Shown here: positions 27,878 to 38,114 of the stretch, piece by piece
How the letters are laid out: every line of letters starts with the position of its first letter
How positions within the stretch are numbered: position 1 is the first letter of the stretch
DNA from: Rickettsia endosymbiont of Oxypoda opaca
GTDB lineage: Bacteria; Pseudomonadota; Alphaproteobacteria; Rickettsiales; Rickettsiaceae
Assembly (NCBI GenBank): GCA_020881235.1
Contig: JAJIYK010000016.1
Span: forward strand, 1 to 64,000
Direction: 5' to 3'
Length of the DNA: 64,000 nt
The notes under the pieces: generated by a model
Seen by the model: the letters and a program-made list of their open reading frames with translations, nothing else
What the model was told of the DNA's origin: nothing
The model's database searches: none
Position numbers and translations under genes: made by a program

Positions 27878-30800
27878 TAATTGTGTATTTTATTTTTATT
27901 ATTATAGTCGTCTAACGCATCATAAATTTCTTGCATATGTTTATGTGCTAGCCACACCGATTTATTACCGATAATATATAAATTATTTTTAGCTCTACTG
28001 ATACCAACATTTAACACGTTCGGCTTATGAGTCATAATATTTCTTGCACCTTTATCGTCTGGATGTTGAGCTCCTAGCATCATAATAACGGTATCGGCTT
28101 CCTTACCTTGGAATGCGTGAATAGTACCGATATTTTCACTGCAAAATTTTTCCATCTCTTGTCCAATCTGAAGATTGATTGCAGCTTTGCCGAGTTCATT
28201 TTTTATATAAAGACTAAAATCTTTATATATTGTTATGATATAAATTTGACTTAGTAATTCAACAAAATTTTCTTTTTCTAAAACTAATTTTAGTAAATTT
28301 AATAATTTTTGAAATTCTGCTTTTGATTCGTATTGTTTATTTTCAGCTTCAGTATCTTCAACGTCTATCCACCTTGAATTTTTTAAAATTGCTTTAAGAG
28401 GAGAGACTACATTGGAAACGGCAGGAATCATTTTATTATCATAAGCGATGCTATTGCAGATATCAAACATTGGATTCTGACATCTTCTATGCACTAGCAG
28501 AGGAAAGCCGACAGTAACGCCACCATATTTAGTTTGATATAATGAATTACGATCTGCTAAATGTTGGACTGAAACTTCAGAAGGTGACCAATCTTTGTCA
28601 GAAACTTTGTATTTTTTACATAATTCTTTAATTAAATCTTGTTTTAAAACAGATATAGGCTCCGTTTGCATCGGGTCGCCAACCACTATTACATTTTTCG
28701 CTTTGTAGATGGCACTTGCTGCATATTGTGGTGGAGTTTGACCTGCTTCATCAATAATTAGCCATGAAAAATCGTTGTGATCGGCATATTTAAATACGTT
28801 ATCAAAAGAATGAAAAGTTGTTGAAACTACCGGAACAACCATAAAAAAGTTTTGCCACGCCACACGCCAAGTTTCCGTTTTAGCATCAATTGATGATTTC
28901 ATCACCACATCAGCAAAATATTTTAAACTATGCCAGAAATTATTAGCGTTAGCATTAATAAATATTTCATGAAGCGTTACTGCTTTAATAAATAACCTTG
29001 ATCTTAATTCTTCAAATTCTCTATTAAAATATGGAATAGTTTTATGTAGACTACCATAGTTCGTATGGTAATTTTGCCAAAAATAATCATTTTCCAGCTT
29101 TTCAATATTAAAATTTTCTTTTCTTAAAAACTCTAAAGATTTAACTAATGACTCCTCTAACTCTTTAAGCTTTGTTGTTTTTTGCAATGTTGTTTGTTCT
29201 AATTCTTCAATTAATTCTTGTGCATCTTTAATTTTATTTTTTATTTCAATTTTATTTACTAATTTTTCACTTTTACGAGTAATTATTTTTTTCTTACATT
29301 GATTAAACTCTCTATATTTTGTAGCCTCAAAAGGTTTATTTTCTAAAGAAATTAAATTCATATCTTTAAAATCACATTCGATTTCTTCTAGTTGAGAATT
29401 AATATGTTCTAAACTAATATTTAGAATTTCAATTTCCCTATTTTGTTTTTTTATAAGTGCGGCAATATCTTTATTTTCAAATTTATTTAATATTTCTCTT
29501 CTTTTATTACTAATAGTAACGACATAATCGATATTTTGATAAATATCAGCAATTTTTTTATGTAATTCATTAAACTCAGTACAAGCTTTTGTCCATTCTG
29601 TATTAGTCTCTTCTAATGAATTGCAATATTTAGGTTTAAAATACTCCGGTGCTTTATCTACGCATTTATTGTTAGTTAGTAAATTAAAATATTGACAAAA
29701 TGTATAAATTTCCTCTTCTGGATTTTTAGCAATATCTTTTTTTTGCCAAGTATCTTCGTCTTCTTGACTCCAAAATTTATTCATAAATTTTTGCTTATTA
29801 CTAGCTTTACCAAGAATTGCAGCAAATATTCCCCAACTATCTTTTTTATAAAAAAGTTGTCTAAAAAAACCCAGCTCTTTATGATATATCTGATCTATTT
29901 TTGAATAAAGCGGCAGCTCTCCGGAAATATTTTCAACAGCATTATTATTAGATGAGGCAAGGATAATGCTATAACCTTGTAAAGAAGGCTTTAACGGCTT
30001 AATATTATGTTGAAAATTTGTCGGCTTATCAGAAAAATTTTCACTTTCAAATCCTTCAGCCGGAGTTTTAAGACTAGCGAGTTGTACTGCTCGAGTAACA
30101 TAAATATTTGCTATTACATCAAATAATAATGTAGTCTTACCGGTTCCCGGAGGTCCATTAATTGCAAAAAGATTTTGATTAGTTTCAGTTTTATTAAATA
30201 TTGAATTAATTGCCGCTGCTTGAAGTAATGCTAAAGAATTATTAGGCGATGAGGGCCAACGAGCAAATTGCATTTTGAGAGGGTCTAGCAAATCTTGCAA
30301 AATTTTTGGCTTCTCTGTAGACTCCTCTAGCACATCAAGAGAGTTTGGCTTATCACTTGTTCCCATATATTTTGCATAAGCGGAGTCATCAAAATATTTA
30401 TCTGTTCGGGTACGTAAAAAATCTAGCTGCTTTAAAAAGAAGCTATTAAACATTTCTAAAGGAGCGTAATATATAAGATTTTTATGATCTTTTGCAGTTG
30501 TATTTTTTTTAAGTTTTTTTGATATTACTCTCTTAACACATATTTCGGTTTTCTCAAGTAAATATTTTTTATCAATATCTAATTTTTCAACTAAGCCATC
30601 AATCATAAGATTAACGCTTTCTAAATCAAATTTTCTACGTAACTCTAATTCTTTATCCGATTCTTTTGGTGCTATTGCATATTCTGATATTAAGTTATTT
30701 ATTAAAATATTAGTATTATTTTCAAAATCTGCTAAATTTTCAAAATCTTTTTCTGAAAAATCCGGCTGTATAATTATACCAAGTGCATAGGCAGCAGTTG

Positions 30801-31254
30801 AAATTATCATTGATCCTTCTATATAATTCATATCTTCATCAAGAATTAAAGCGGCAATTGGGGTCATAATAGACCTTTCTTGATTTCTATGGTTTCGCAG
30901 CTTTTCTTCTTGAATATCAGATAACTTTATTATTTTTTTGATAATGTCAATTTCAGCAGTTGACCAATCTAAGTATCCAAGGTAAACATTCCAATATATA
31001 GATACTTCATATTTAGTAAGGTCAATACCTAAATTTTGTTTATTAATAACGTTTTTAAACGGATTATCTTTGAGTAGTAAAAGTGCATCATTATCGCTTA
31101 GTTTTTTACAGAATGTTCCGCCATTTCCCTTCTTATGTTTTTCTAACTCTTCATAATATTTATTTAAGTTTTCGTTTTTATTTGGCGTTAGAACTTCAAT
31201 AATTTTCCAAACATCTAAAATGGATTTTACTTGTTCAGGAGATTGGTTGTACAT
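27877..31254 (-). CDS. Large SF1 (Upf1/DNA2-like) helicase with central coiled coil
   Basis: 1125 residues. Walker A is [15 protein letters not shown] near residue 367. Walker B is [15 protein letters not shown] near 835, followed by [12 protein letters not shown]. Motifs V/VI appear as [19 protein letters not shown] and [16 protein letters not shown] near the C-terminus. Between the Walker motifs is a ~200-residue Lys/Glu-rich coiled-coil insertion (about 570-760). The N-terminal 350 residues match no domain I know. DEAG and the Q-rich motif IV/V pattern place it in the Upf1-like SF1B group, acting on RNA or DNA. It overlaps tgt by one base. The substrate is unknown; similar large helicases occur both in housekeeping and in defence loci. 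Confidence 0.85.
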   Translation of the reverse strand: MYNQSPEQVKSILDVWKIIEVLTPNKNENLNKYYEELEKHKKGNGGTFCKKLSDNDALLLLKDNPFKNVINKQNLGIDLTKYEVSIYWNVYLGYLDWSTAEIDIIKKIIKLSDIQEEKLRNHRNQERSIMTPIAALILDEDMNYIEGSMIISTAAYALGIIIQPDFSEKDFENLADFENNTNILINNLISEYAIAPKESDKELELRRKFDLESVNLMIDGLVEKLDIDKKYLLEKTEICVKRVISKKLKKNTTAKDHKNLIYYAPLEMFNSFFLKQLDFLRTRTDKYFDDSAYAKYMGTSDKPNSLDVLEESTEKPKILQDLLDPLKMQFARWPSSPNNSLALLQAAAINSIFNKTETNQNLFAINGPPGTGKTTLLFDVIANIYVTRAVQLASLKTPAEGFESENFSDKPTNFQHNIKPLKPSLQGYSIILASSNNNAVENISGELPLYSKIDQIYHKELGFFRQLFYKKDSWGIFAAILGKASNKQKFMNKFWSQEDEDTWQKKDIAKNPEEEIYTFCQYFNLLTNNKCVDKAPEYFKPKYCNSLEETNTEWTKACTEFNELHKKIADIYQNIDYVVTISNKRREILNKFENKDIAALIKKQNREIEILNISLEHINSQLEEIECDFKDMNLISLENKPFEATKYREFNQCKKKIITRKSEKLVNKIEIKNKIKDAQELIEELEQTTLQKTTKLKELEESLVKSLEFLRKENFNIEKLENDYFWQNYHTNYGSLHKTIPYFNREFEELRSRLFIKAVTLHEIFINANANNFWHSLKYFADVVMKSSIDAKTETWRVAWQNFFMVVPVVSTTFHSFDNVFKYADHNDFSWLIIDEAGQTPPQYAASAIYKAKNVIVVGDPMQTEPISVLKQDLIKELCKKYKVSDKDWSPSEVSVQHLADRNSLYQTKYGGVTVGFPLLVHRRCQNPMFDICNSIAYDNKMIPAVSNVVSPLKAILKNSRWIDVEDTEAENKQYESKAEFQKLLNLLKLVLEKENFVELLSQIYIITIYKDFSLYIKNELGKAAINLQIGQEMEKFCSENIGTIHAFQGKEADTVIMMLGAQHPDDKGARNIMTHKPNVLNVGISRAKNNLYIIGNKSVWLAHKHMQEIYDALDDYNNKNKIHN

Positions 31255-31313
31255 AAGAATAGTATTAGATTAATTATAATAGTTAGTATTGTCATTGCGA
31301 AGAGGCATTAGCG

Positions 31314-31449
31314 TTGTTGCATGACTCGGATTTCTGCAAAGCGTACGGTGTCATACCGTGGCTTGACCACGGTATCCAGAAAAACCTTAATAAAAAGACT
31401 GGATGCCGTGATCAAGGAACTAGAATGACACCATACTCGCAATAACACG
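31314..31449. repeat. Palindromic repeat, family A, right end altered
   Basis: The left end CGTTGTTGCATGACTCGGA and hairpin CCGTGGCTTGACCACGG are normal. The right hairpin is disrupted (GCCGTGATCAAGGAACTAGAATGACA), and the right terminus is lost. It separates the helicase and thiolase genes. Confidence 0.8.
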
Positions 31450-31453
31450 TTTA

Positions 31454-32635
31454 TCAAACCGCTTCAACGCACATAGCCATGCCCAAGCCGCCGCCGATGC
31501 AAAGGGTAGCGAGTCCCTTTTTAGCGTTAATCCTTTTCATTTGATGAATCAGCGTAACTAAGACTCTTGCACCGCTTGCACCTATTGGATGACCTATTGC
31601 CACAGCCCCGCCATTCATATTGACTTTATCTACATCCCATTTCATTTCTTGATTAACATACACGCTTTGGGCGGCAAAAGCTTCATTCGCTTCGATAACA
31701 TCCAAATCCTCTATGCTCCAACCTGCTTTTGCTAATGCTTTCCTTGAAGCGGGAACGGGAGCGGTACCCATAATGTTTGGATCGACACCGGCAGAGGCAT
31801 AAGATACGATACGAACTAAAGGAGTCAAATTATGTTTCTTTAATGCTTCTTCGGAAACTACCATTAAACAAGCGGCACCATCATTAATAGAAGAAGCGTT
31901 ACCCGCCGTTACTGTGCCGTTTTTATCGAAAGCCGGACGAAGCTTGCTTAAAATCTCCATAGTAGTATTCGGTCTAACTGTTTCGTCATGCTCAAAAATA
32001 ATCGTATTTTTCTTGGTAACTACGTCTATCGGTAAAATTTCATTTTTAAATCTTCCTTCTAGTTGAGCAGCAGCTGCTTTTTGATGAGACTTTAAGGAAA
32101 ATTCATCTTGCATTTCACGAGTAATATTAAATTGCTTGGCAATATTTTCAGTGGTGATACCCATGAAGCTGCCGGAAAATACATCGGTTAGCCCGTCATA
32201 TTGCATTAAATCGATCATTTTAGCATCGCCGAATTTACAGCCTGCCCGTACATATGCACCGTGCAGCCCCAGCGACATATTTTCTTGCCCTCCCGCTATA
32301 ACAATTTCATTATCTCCGGCAATAATGGAGCTAGCGGCAAGTGCTACCGTTTTAAGACCGGAACCGCATACTTTATTTACTGTAAAAGCGGTAACTTCTT
32401 TTGGAATACCGGCATGAATTAAAGATTGTCTAGCCGGATTCTGCCCGCTGCCACCCGTTATGACTTGACCGAGTATTACTTCACTTATAACAGCCGGATC
32501 AACTTTACTATCCTTTAGAATAGAGCTAATTATAGCTGCACCCAAATGAGGTGCGGAAATTGTTGCAAGACTGCCTAAAAAAGAACCGACGGCGGTTCTT
32601 TTTGCCTGTGTTATATAAACTGTGCGTGTAGTCAT
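31454..32635 (-). CDS. phaA: Acetyl-CoA acetyltransferase (thiolase)
   Basis: 393 residues, a biosynthetic-type thiolase that condenses two acetyl-CoA to acetoacetyl-CoA. The active-site Cys is in FTVNKVCGSGLKTVAL (near residue 89). The His is in NMNGGAVAIGHPIGASGAR, and the second Cys is in LCIGGGLGMAM. AAGGAG lies about 7 bases before the ATG. The gene may feed PHA synthesis together with the PhaC proteins nearby, but thiolases also serve other pathways, so phaA versus atoB is a naming choice. Confidence 0.93.
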   Translation of the reverse strand: MTTRTVYITQAKRTAVGSFLGSLATISAPHLGAAIISSILKDSKVDPAVISEVILGQVITGGSGQNPARQSLIHAGIPKEVTAFTVNKVCGSGLKTVALAASSIIAGDNEIVIAGGQENMSLGLHGAYVRAGCKFGDAKMIDLMQYDGLTDVFSGSFMGITTENIAKQFNITREMQDEFSLKSHQKAAAAQLEGRFKNEILPIDVVTKKNTIIFEHDETVRPNTTMEILSKLRPAFDKNGTVTAGNASSINDGAACLMVVSEEALKKHNLTPLVRIVSYASAGVDPNIMGTAPVPASRKALAKAGWSIEDLDVIEANEAFAAQSVYVNQEMKWDVDKVNMNGGAVAIGHPIGASGARVLVTLIHQMKRINAKKGLATLCIGGGLGMAMCVEAV

Positions 32636-32722
32636 TTTTTATACTCCTTAAATAATTTATTTACTTATAACAAAAGTAGTAATAGGATAAACTTGTAACT
32701 TAAAAAATGTAAACTTTTAATT

Positions 32723-32917
32723 ATGTATATTAATACTTTAACTGTTTCGTCTAAAGATCAAATATTACTCTCATCATCACACGATCTTAGCGGCTCTCTT
32801 GCAGATTATAATAAAAATACCAACCTTTCCTTGCAAGAAATTAGAAAACAGGTTTGGCAAGAAAATACTTTACGCTTTAGCACTAGAGAAGCTATAGGAG
32901 CAAAGAATAATCTTTAA
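32723..32917 (+). CDS. Possible small protein, 64 aa
   Basis: An open frame divergent from the thiolase gene, with an AT-rich upstream region but no convincing ribosome binding site. The peptide has no membrane segment and no family that I recognise. It could be a remnant of a longer gene or a real small gene. Codon use is ordinary for the window. Confidence 0.3.
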   Translation: MYINTLTVSSKDQILLSSSHDLSGSLADYNKNTNLSLQEIRKQVWQENTLRFSTREAIGAKNNL

Positions 32918-32986
32918 AACAAAAGAATATACAAAAGTAAGAACTGGATACCGTGTACAAGCCACGGTATGACAAACTCTTCAAAT

Positions 32987-34054
32987 TCATCGAGTATACT
33001 CCTCAAATAACTTAACTAATTTATCATTTATCAAATAACTAATATGTCCTCCTTCTACTTCTAGTAGTGTAGAATCTTTTAAAGATTGATGCAAAGATAA
33101 AATAGATGATTTCGGTACTATTTGATCGTTACTTGCAGCTACTATATATACGGGCTGATTAATTACCCTCGGATCAATTACTATATTGTTAATTTCCCAC
33201 CTAAGATTTGCAAACATATTATCGTCTAATATATTCCGGATGATTTGATAATAAGTAGCTTTCGGCAAATTGTTACCCGACATTAACCAATTTTCTATTC
33301 TAAATACTAAATCTTGCTCTTCACTAGAGGTTAAAGAAAAAAATTTACCTAATTTAACGTTAAAGTGATTAGGAAATAAAAGAAAAAATAAAATTTGTAT
33401 ATGTATTTTAGGAATAATCGGTAAATTGTCTATATAATAATCTAAGGTGAAATAGTGATGAGCTTGGCGTATATAAAAAAAATGCGAAAAATCCCACGGC
33501 GTGGTAAGCAGAGTTAAGGTGTTTATACTATTTGGAACTAGCACGTTTGCAGCTATTGCAAGATTGCCGCCGATACAGTGACCTACTAAATTAATAGAGT
33601 TAATATTTCTCTTTTCTAACTTATTTATAACCTTGATTACTTGTCTTACATAATCATCTAGTGAATATTTAGGATTTGTAGCTTCCAGCCAATCAATTAA
33701 AAAAACCTCACCGCATTCTCTTAAATTATCAATAAAATTTTTATCACGACTTAAAAAAAGAATTTCGGGAGAGTTAAAAATAGACGGGATAACTAAAAAT
33801 ACTCTTGTGTCATTCCCGCGAAGGCGGGAATCCATCCTTAATTTGTCATGCTGACTTTGTTTTAATGGATTTCCCTCGTTGCTAGATTGATCTCGAGAGT
33901 GCGAAAATGACATTGCAGGATAATACAGCAATCTATAATATCTAGTGCGAATTATTTTTTTGCCAAGCTCTAAATATTTGCTACCTAAATTGTAAGCTTT
34001 TGAATAACTATTATACCGGTCAAAATATTCTTGAAATTTATCATTATCTAGCAT
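32987..34054 (-). CDS. PhaC-like alpha/beta hydrolase with in-frame palindromic element
   Basis: 355 residues. The PHA-synthase-type nucleophile box is VGHCIGGNLAIA, and the catalytic Asp is in AASNDQIVPKSS. The catalytic His is in EGGHISYLI. The size and lack of the ~200-residue N-terminal domain of class I enzymes resemble class III/IV PhaC. A repeat-derived insert occupies about residues 47-83 (from AMSFSHSRD to DSRLRGND), before the hydrolase core, and keeps the frame. The triad is intact. With the full-length PhaC at 21-23 kb this gives two PHA-synthase-like proteins in one window. Confidence 0.8.
   Translation of the reverse strand: MLDNDKFQEYFDRYNSYSKAYNLGSKYLELGKKIIRTRYYRLLYYPAMSFSHSRDQSSNEGNPLKQSQHDKLRMDSRLRGNDTRVFLVIPSIFNSPEILFLSRDKNFIDNLRECGEVFLIDWLEATNPKYSLDDYVRQVIKVINKLEKRNINSINLVGHCIGGNLAIAANVLVPNSINTLTLLTTPWDFSHFFYIRQAHHYFTLDYYIDNLPIIPKIHIQILFFLLFPNHFNVKLGKFFSLTSSEEQDLVFRIENWLMSGNNLPKATYYQIIRNILDDNMFANLRWEINNIVIDPRVINQPVYIVAASNDQIVPKSSILSLHQSLKDSTLLEVEGGHISYLINDKLVKLFEEYTR
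33806..33914. repeat. Coding palindromic element in the PhaC-like gene (family C type)
   Basis: One edge is TGTCATTCCCGCGAAGGCGGGAATCCATCC. The interior TTTGTCATGCTGACTTTG also occurs in other repeats of the window, and the far edge is GCGAAAATGACATTGC. About 109 bases are inserted without breaking the frame of the host gene. Confidence 0.7.
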
Positions 34055-34270
34055 TTTTTTAAATTCTTAATTTAAATTAGTAATTCTTGACAAAAAGCCT
34101 AATATGTTATATAAGTTTGGCACTTTTAAAACTATAGTCAAGTGATTTGAACTCGCTTCTTGTATGCAAATTCAACTGACTTGACTATTAACATGCAAAG
34201 TTAAGTATAAATATATTTAAATTAAGTTGATTTGATGTTATTTCCATGAGGCAGGAATATACTAAAATTT

Positions 34271-34388
34271 CGTCATTGCGAGGAGGTACGTAGTGCCGAC
34301 GTGGCAATCTAGAAAAAATTAGCAGAGAATGCTATGAAAATTGTTATTTTCTAGATTGCCACGCTCCTTTCAGTCGCTCGCAATGACG
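34271..34388. repeat. Palindromic repeat, family D
   Basis: CGTCATTGCGAGGAGGTACGTAGTGCCGACGTGGCAATCTAG at the left is mirrored imperfectly by CTAGATTGCCACGCTCCTTTCAGTCGCTCGCAATGACG at the right. It fills the centre of the ~430-base gap before tlcE; no gene is visible in the remaining AT-rich flanks. Confidence 0.85.
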
Positions 34389-34482
34389 ATTCTGAATCCA
34401 CACAGCAATGCTTTAGCTAGGAACGACATCGAGTTAAAACCTTGAAGTGCTTAAGTTTTTTTTTTGTCCCTAGGGCTTTATA

Positions 34483-35994
34483 ATGCTAAGTACCTCGTCT
34501 TCATTTAGAAATAACTCCTTTAAAAGTAAATTTAGGGCTATGTTTTGGCCCGTGCATAATCATGAGCTAGGGAAATTTATCCCTATGAGTGCTTTAATGT
34601 TTTGCATTTTATTTAATCAAAATATCCTTCGAATTCTTAAAGATAGTATATTAATTTCTGAAATTAGTGCAGAAGTAGCAAGCTTTGCTAAAGTTTATTG
34701 CGTTACTCCCGCTGCCGCTATATTTGTTATTGCTTATGCTAAAATGGTTAATCATTTTACATTTGAAAAGATTTTTTACTATCTAAGTTTATTTTTTATC
34801 GGATTTTTTGTTGTTTTTGCTTTTATAATTTATCCTAATATTCATTTTTTTCATGCAAATCCCGATAATCTAACTCGCATGATGGAAGCACACCCTCATT
34901 TTAAATGGTATATAGCTTTAATAGGTAACTGGGCATATATAGTATATTATAGTCTTGCCGAGCTTTGGCCAAATATTTTTTACGTATTATTATTTTGGCA
35001 ATTCGCTAATGAATTAACTACTACCGAAGAAGCAAAAAGATTCTACACGCTTTTTTCTTTATTTGGCAATTCTTCTTTGATATTGGTTGGCTTTCTGATG
35101 ATGAATTTATCATCCGAGCAAACCATTATTAAATATTTTATTGATGTTTCGGACAATAAAATCACCCTTGTGCAAATATCGACTATTCTCGTAACCGTTG
35201 CGGCTATTGCTTCTTGCTTATTGGTAAGATTCATTACTAAAAATATATTTACTAACCCGACATTTTATGCCAAAGCCAAAAGCGGTAGGTCAACTAAGGA
35301 CAGAATGGGATTAATAAAAAGTTTCAAATATATCGCAAAGTCAAGATATCTTTGGTTACTACTAATATGTTCGGCAGCTTTTGGGTTATCGATGAATTTA
35401 GTAGAAGCAGTCTGGAAAGCAAAAATTAAAGAACTCTACCCGACAGTAAATACTTTTGCCGAATTTAATAGTCTGTACATACTTTGGACAGGGGTTGCTA
35501 TTATGGTCATGACAATTATCGGTAATAATATCATGCGTACGTATAACTGGTTTGCCGCAGCCGTGATTTCGCCGGTTATAATAATGATTACCGGCATATT
35601 ATTTTTTATGTTGATAGTATTTGATCGACAAATATTATCGCTTTTTGAAGGAGCAATTTTAATGACCCCCCTTGCTCTTGCCGTATCCATTGGTGCAATA
35701 CAAAATATTTTAGCTAAAGGCACTAAATACTCAATTTGGGATGCCTCAAGGGAGATGTTATATATCCCCCTTGATAAAGAGTTAAAAACCAAAGGGAAGG
35801 CTGCCGTCGACGTAATAAGTTCTAAGGTCGGAAAATCTTCAAGCGGGCTGGTACAATCAATGATCTTTACTATAATACCGACGGCAACTTTTAGCTCAAT
35901 CTCCCCAATCTTAATGGTAATATTTACCTTTGTTTGTTTAGCGTGGATTTATGCGGTAAAGAAAATATATGTTGAATATCAAAAAATAGCTTAA
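34483..35994 (+). CDS. tlcE: Nucleotide translocase of the Tlc (ATP/ADP antiporter) family
   Basis: 503 residues with about 12 membrane helices. Family hallmarks are FWPVHNHELGKFIPMSALMF near the N-terminus, LRILKDSILISEI, WQFANELTTTEEAKRFYTLF, NLVEAVWKAKIKELYP and IPLDKELKTKGKAAVDVI. Rickettsiae use Tlc paralogues to import host nucleotides; Tlc1 exchanges ATP for ADP, while Tlc5 was reported to move guanine nucleotides. The sequence resembles what I recall of TlcE (Tlc5) much more than Tlc1, and the thiolase neighbour agrees. The gene ends 2 bases before the end of the converging gltA. Confidence 0.92.
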   Translation: MLSTSSSFRNNSFKSKFRAMFWPVHNHELGKFIPMSALMFCILFNQNILRILKDSILISEISAEVASFAKVYCVTPAAAIFVIAYAKMVNHFTFEKIFYYLSLFFIGFFVVFAFIIYPNIHFFHANPDNLTRMMEAHPHFKWYIALIGNWAYIVYYSLAELWPNIFYVLLFWQFANELTTTEEAKRFYTLFSLFGNSSLILVGFLMMNLSSEQTIIKYFIDVSDNKITLVQISTILVTVAAIASCLLVRFITKNIFTNPTFYAKAKSGRSTKDRMGLIKSFKYIAKSRYLWLLLICSAAFGLSMNLVEAVWKAKIKELYPTVNTFAEFNSLYILWTGVAIMVMTIIGNNIMRTYNWFAAAVISPVIIMITGILFFMLIVFDRQILSLFEGAILMTPLALAVSIGAIQNILAKGTKYSIWDASREMLYIPLDKELKTKGKAAVDVISSKVGKSSSGLVQSMIFTIIPTATFSSISPILMVIFTFVCLAWIYAVKKIYVEYQKIA

Positions 35995-35996
35995 AT

Positions 35997-37304
35997 TCAC
36001 CGCTCCTTAATGTCTTTATACTCCCGCAAAACATGACCGGTATAAAGCTGTCTTGGTCGACTGATTTTTTGCTCCGGGTCTTCATGCATTTCTTTCCACT
36101 GTGCCATCCAGCCAACAGTTCTAGCTATGGCAAAAAGTACGGTAAACATTTGTGAGGGAATACCCATAGCCTGATAAATAATACCTGAATAAAAATCAAC
36201 ATTCGGATATAATTTATGTTCAATAAAATATTGATCTTTAAGAGCAATACTTTCAAGCTCTATGGCAATTTGTAACAACGGATTATTTTTCAACTGCCCT
36301 AGCTCATTTAATACCTCTTTACAAGTTTCTTTAAGAACAGCCGCCCGTGGATCGTAATTTTTATATACTCGGTGACCGAAACCCATTAGCCTAAACGGAT
36401 CGTTCTTATCTTTAGCTTTAGCAATAAATTTCGGAATATTTTCGGGCGTAGCAATCTCTTTCAGCATATTTATAACCGCTTCATTAGCCCCGCCATGTGC
36501 AGGTCCCCATAAAGAAGCAATGCCCGTACTGATGCAGGCAAAAGGGTTAGCACCCGACGAGCCGGCTAGCCGCACTGTTGAAGTAGAAGCATTTTGCTCA
36601 TGGTCGGCATGCAGAATAAATATTTTATTAAGAGCGTTTTTTATTATTGGATTTACCTGATATTTTTCACATGGCGTTGCAAACATCATATATAAAAAAT
36701 TTTCGGTAAAATCTAAATTATAATTAGGATAGATAAACGGTTGCCCAATCGAATATTTATAAGACATTGCGGCAATTGTCGGTATTTTGGCAATCATTCT
36801 AATAGCGGTTAGTTCATAATCGGCGTTTTTAACATTTAATAAATCGGGATAAAAAGCTGAAAGCGAACCGACTGCCGCAAGCATAATAGCCATCGGGTGA
36901 GCGGAACTGCAAAATGTCGGGAATAAATTCCTTAGCCGCTCATTAAGCAGAGAGTGATGAGTAATTTTTTTAGTGAAATTGTTATATTGCTCTTTATTGG
37001 GTAATTCTCCGTTAATTAATAAATAAGCTACTTCTAAAAACTCACTTTGTTCAGCTAAAGTTTTGATATCATAACCACGATGCCGGAGTATGCCAAGATC
37101 GCCGTCTATATAAGTTATAGTAGACTGACAAGAAGCGGTAGACATAAATCCCGGGTCGTAAGTAAAATAACCAGTTTCGGAGTAAATTTTACTAACGTCA
37201 ATAACATCTTCTCCGATGCTGGCTTTTTTTATGGGTAACTTAAATATTTTATCTTTGATTTTTAATTCGACAAATTCTGAATCATTACTATTTTTGTTAC
37301 TCAT
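35997..37304 (-). CDS. gltA: Citrate synthase
   Basis: About 435 residues from the ATG at 37304 (a GTG lies two codons upstream). Catalytic motifs are [21 protein letters not shown] and [14 protein letters not shown]. It condenses oxaloacetate and acetyl-CoA at the entry to the TCA cycle. AAGG is about 7 bases upstream of the ATG. The protein is clearly rickettsial but carries changes relative to the spotted fever sequences I remember (for example [16 protein letters not shown]). It is convergent with tlcE, 2 bases apart. Two hairpins lie just upstream of its start. Confidence 0.97.
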   Translation of the reverse strand: MSNKNSNDSEFVELKIKDKIFKLPIKKASIGEDVIDVSKIYSETGYFTYDPGFMSTASCQSTITYIDGDLGILRHRGYDIKTLAEQSEFLEVAYLLINGELPNKEQYNNFTKKITHHSLLNERLRNLFPTFCSSAHPMAIMLAAVGSLSAFYPDLLNVKNADYELTAIRMIAKIPTIAAMSYKYSIGQPFIYPNYNLDFTENFLYMMFATPCEKYQVNPIIKNALNKIFILHADHEQNASTSTVRLAGSSGANPFACISTGIASLWGPAHGGANEAVINMLKEIATPENIPKFIAKAKDKNDPFRLMGFGHRVYKNYDPRAAVLKETCKEVLNELGQLKNNPLLQIAIELESIALKDQYFIEHKLYPNVDFYSGIIYQAMGIPSQMFTVLFAIARTVGWMAQWKEMHEDPEQKISRPRQLYTGHVLREYKDIKER

Positions 37305-37313
37305 ATCCACACC

Positions 37314-37361
37314 TTATACTTTTGCTATACCAAAAGTATAACCCTACTTTAAGGAAAGTAG
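37314..37361 (-). promoter_or_regulatory. Two adjacent hairpins in the gltA leader
   Basis: TTATACTTTTG and CAAAAGTATAA form 11-base perfect arms (37314-37341, 6-base loop). CTACTTT/AAAGTAG forms 7-base arms (37344-37361). The first hairpin ends at the ribosome binding site of gltA, whose AAGG begins inside its 3' arm. Confidence 0.55.
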
Positions 37362-37367
37362 AAATAA

Positions 37368-37397
37368 ATTCTATTTTTTATAAAATTTTTTTTTCAA
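37368..37397 (-). promoter_or_regulatory. Candidate gltA promoter
   Basis: On the reverse strand TTGAAA (37397-37392), an 18-base spacer and TAGAAT (37373-37368). It lies just upstream of the two leader hairpins. Confidence 0.4.
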
Positions 37398-37425
37398 AAT
37401 TTGTAATTTTATTCACAGAATCTAA

Positions 37426-37779
37426 TCAGTACTGTAATTTATATTTTATAAATTCATTTAAAGCTTTTTTAACTATTCCATTTAAAGTATCCCCATGTTG
37501 TAAAGCATATAAGCTTGCTTCTTTATGTAGCTCAGGTTCAATTCTAACATTAAAACTACCTTTAAATGGCTTATCAGATGTTTTACCAAGTGTATTACAA
37601 TCTTCTAAATAACTATCTACCGCTTCATGAAACGATAATATTAAAGATTTGCCATCAGAAGCCTCATAGCTTATCAAGTCTCTTATAAATTCTATTTTAC
37701 CAAAAAATAACTCTTCTGAAGAATCAAAATGTACTGATCCTAGATAGCCTTTATAACTTATAAAATCATTTTTTATCAT
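37426..37779 (-). CDS. hicB: HicB-family antitoxin
   Basis: 117 residues with two parts: an N-terminal partial RNase-H-like fold (YKGYLGSVHFDSSEELFFGKIEFI...SFHEAVDSYLEDC) and a C-terminal ribbon-helix-helix DNA-binding domain (GSFNVRIEPELHKEASLYALQHGDTLNGIVKKAL). HicB binds and neutralises HicA and represses the operon. Its start overlaps the hicA stop by 4 bases. The toxin-first order is usual for hicAB. Confidence 0.9.
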   Translation of the reverse strand: MIKNDFISYKGYLGSVHFDSSEELFFGKIEFIRDLISYEASDGKSLILSFHEAVDSYLEDCNTLGKTSDKPFKGSFNVRIEPELHKEASLYALQHGDTLNGIVKKALNEFIKYKLQY

Positions 37780-38033
37780 ATTAATCCTTCTTCTTCTAAT
37801 TTTTTAATTATTTGTTCAATTGAATAAAGCTTTACGATTGATTCGGGATGAGGTTTATGTAAGTTAATAATTAATCCTGTTTTCTTATTATAAAACTTTC
37901 TCCTAGAGCCACCGGTTTTCCCTCTTGTAATTTCTTCAAAATTTAAGTTACCGAATAATCTAGCTAATTCAGCCCACGTAAAATCTTTAGGTTTTGATTT
38001 TAATCTTTTAATAAGCTTATCTATTGAACTCAA
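37776..38033 (-). CDS. hicA: HicA-family mRNA interferase toxin
   Basis: 85 residues of dsRBD-like HicA type: WAELARLFGNLNFEEITRGKTGGSRRKF with the conserved glycine/serine loop, and LHKPHPESIVKLYSIEQIIKKLEEEG carrying the catalytic His region. The start appears to be TTG at 38033, with GGAAAG about 9 bases upstream; no in-frame ATG fits. HicA cleaves mRNA and tmRNA. The pair lies between gltA and a uracil-DNA glycosylase gene, codirectional with both. Confidence 0.87.
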   Translation of the reverse strand: MSSIDKLIKRLKSKPKDFTWAELARLFGNLNFEEITRGKTGGSRRKFYNKKTGLIINLHKPHPESIVKLYSIEQIIKKLEEEGLI

Positions 38034-38084
38034 CTTAATATTCTTTCCAATTAAAACCCCAGTATAACATACTTATTAATACAA

Positions 38085-38102
38085 GTAACTAAAATTAGTT
38101 AC
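38085..38102. promoter_or_regulatory. Palindrome between hicA and the uracil-DNA glycosylase gene
   Basis: GTAACTAA-AA-TTAGTTAC, perfect 8-base arms, about 52 bases before the hicA start. It may be the HicB operator or, read on the reverse strand before TTGTATT, a weak terminator of the upstream gene. Confidence 0.4.
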
Positions 38103-38114
38103 AAATTTTATACT

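Noticed and set aside
37322..37612. Forward open frame of 96 codons antisense to hicB and the gltA leader
   Set aside because: It runs antisense to a recognisable HicB antitoxin and has no family or ribosome site.
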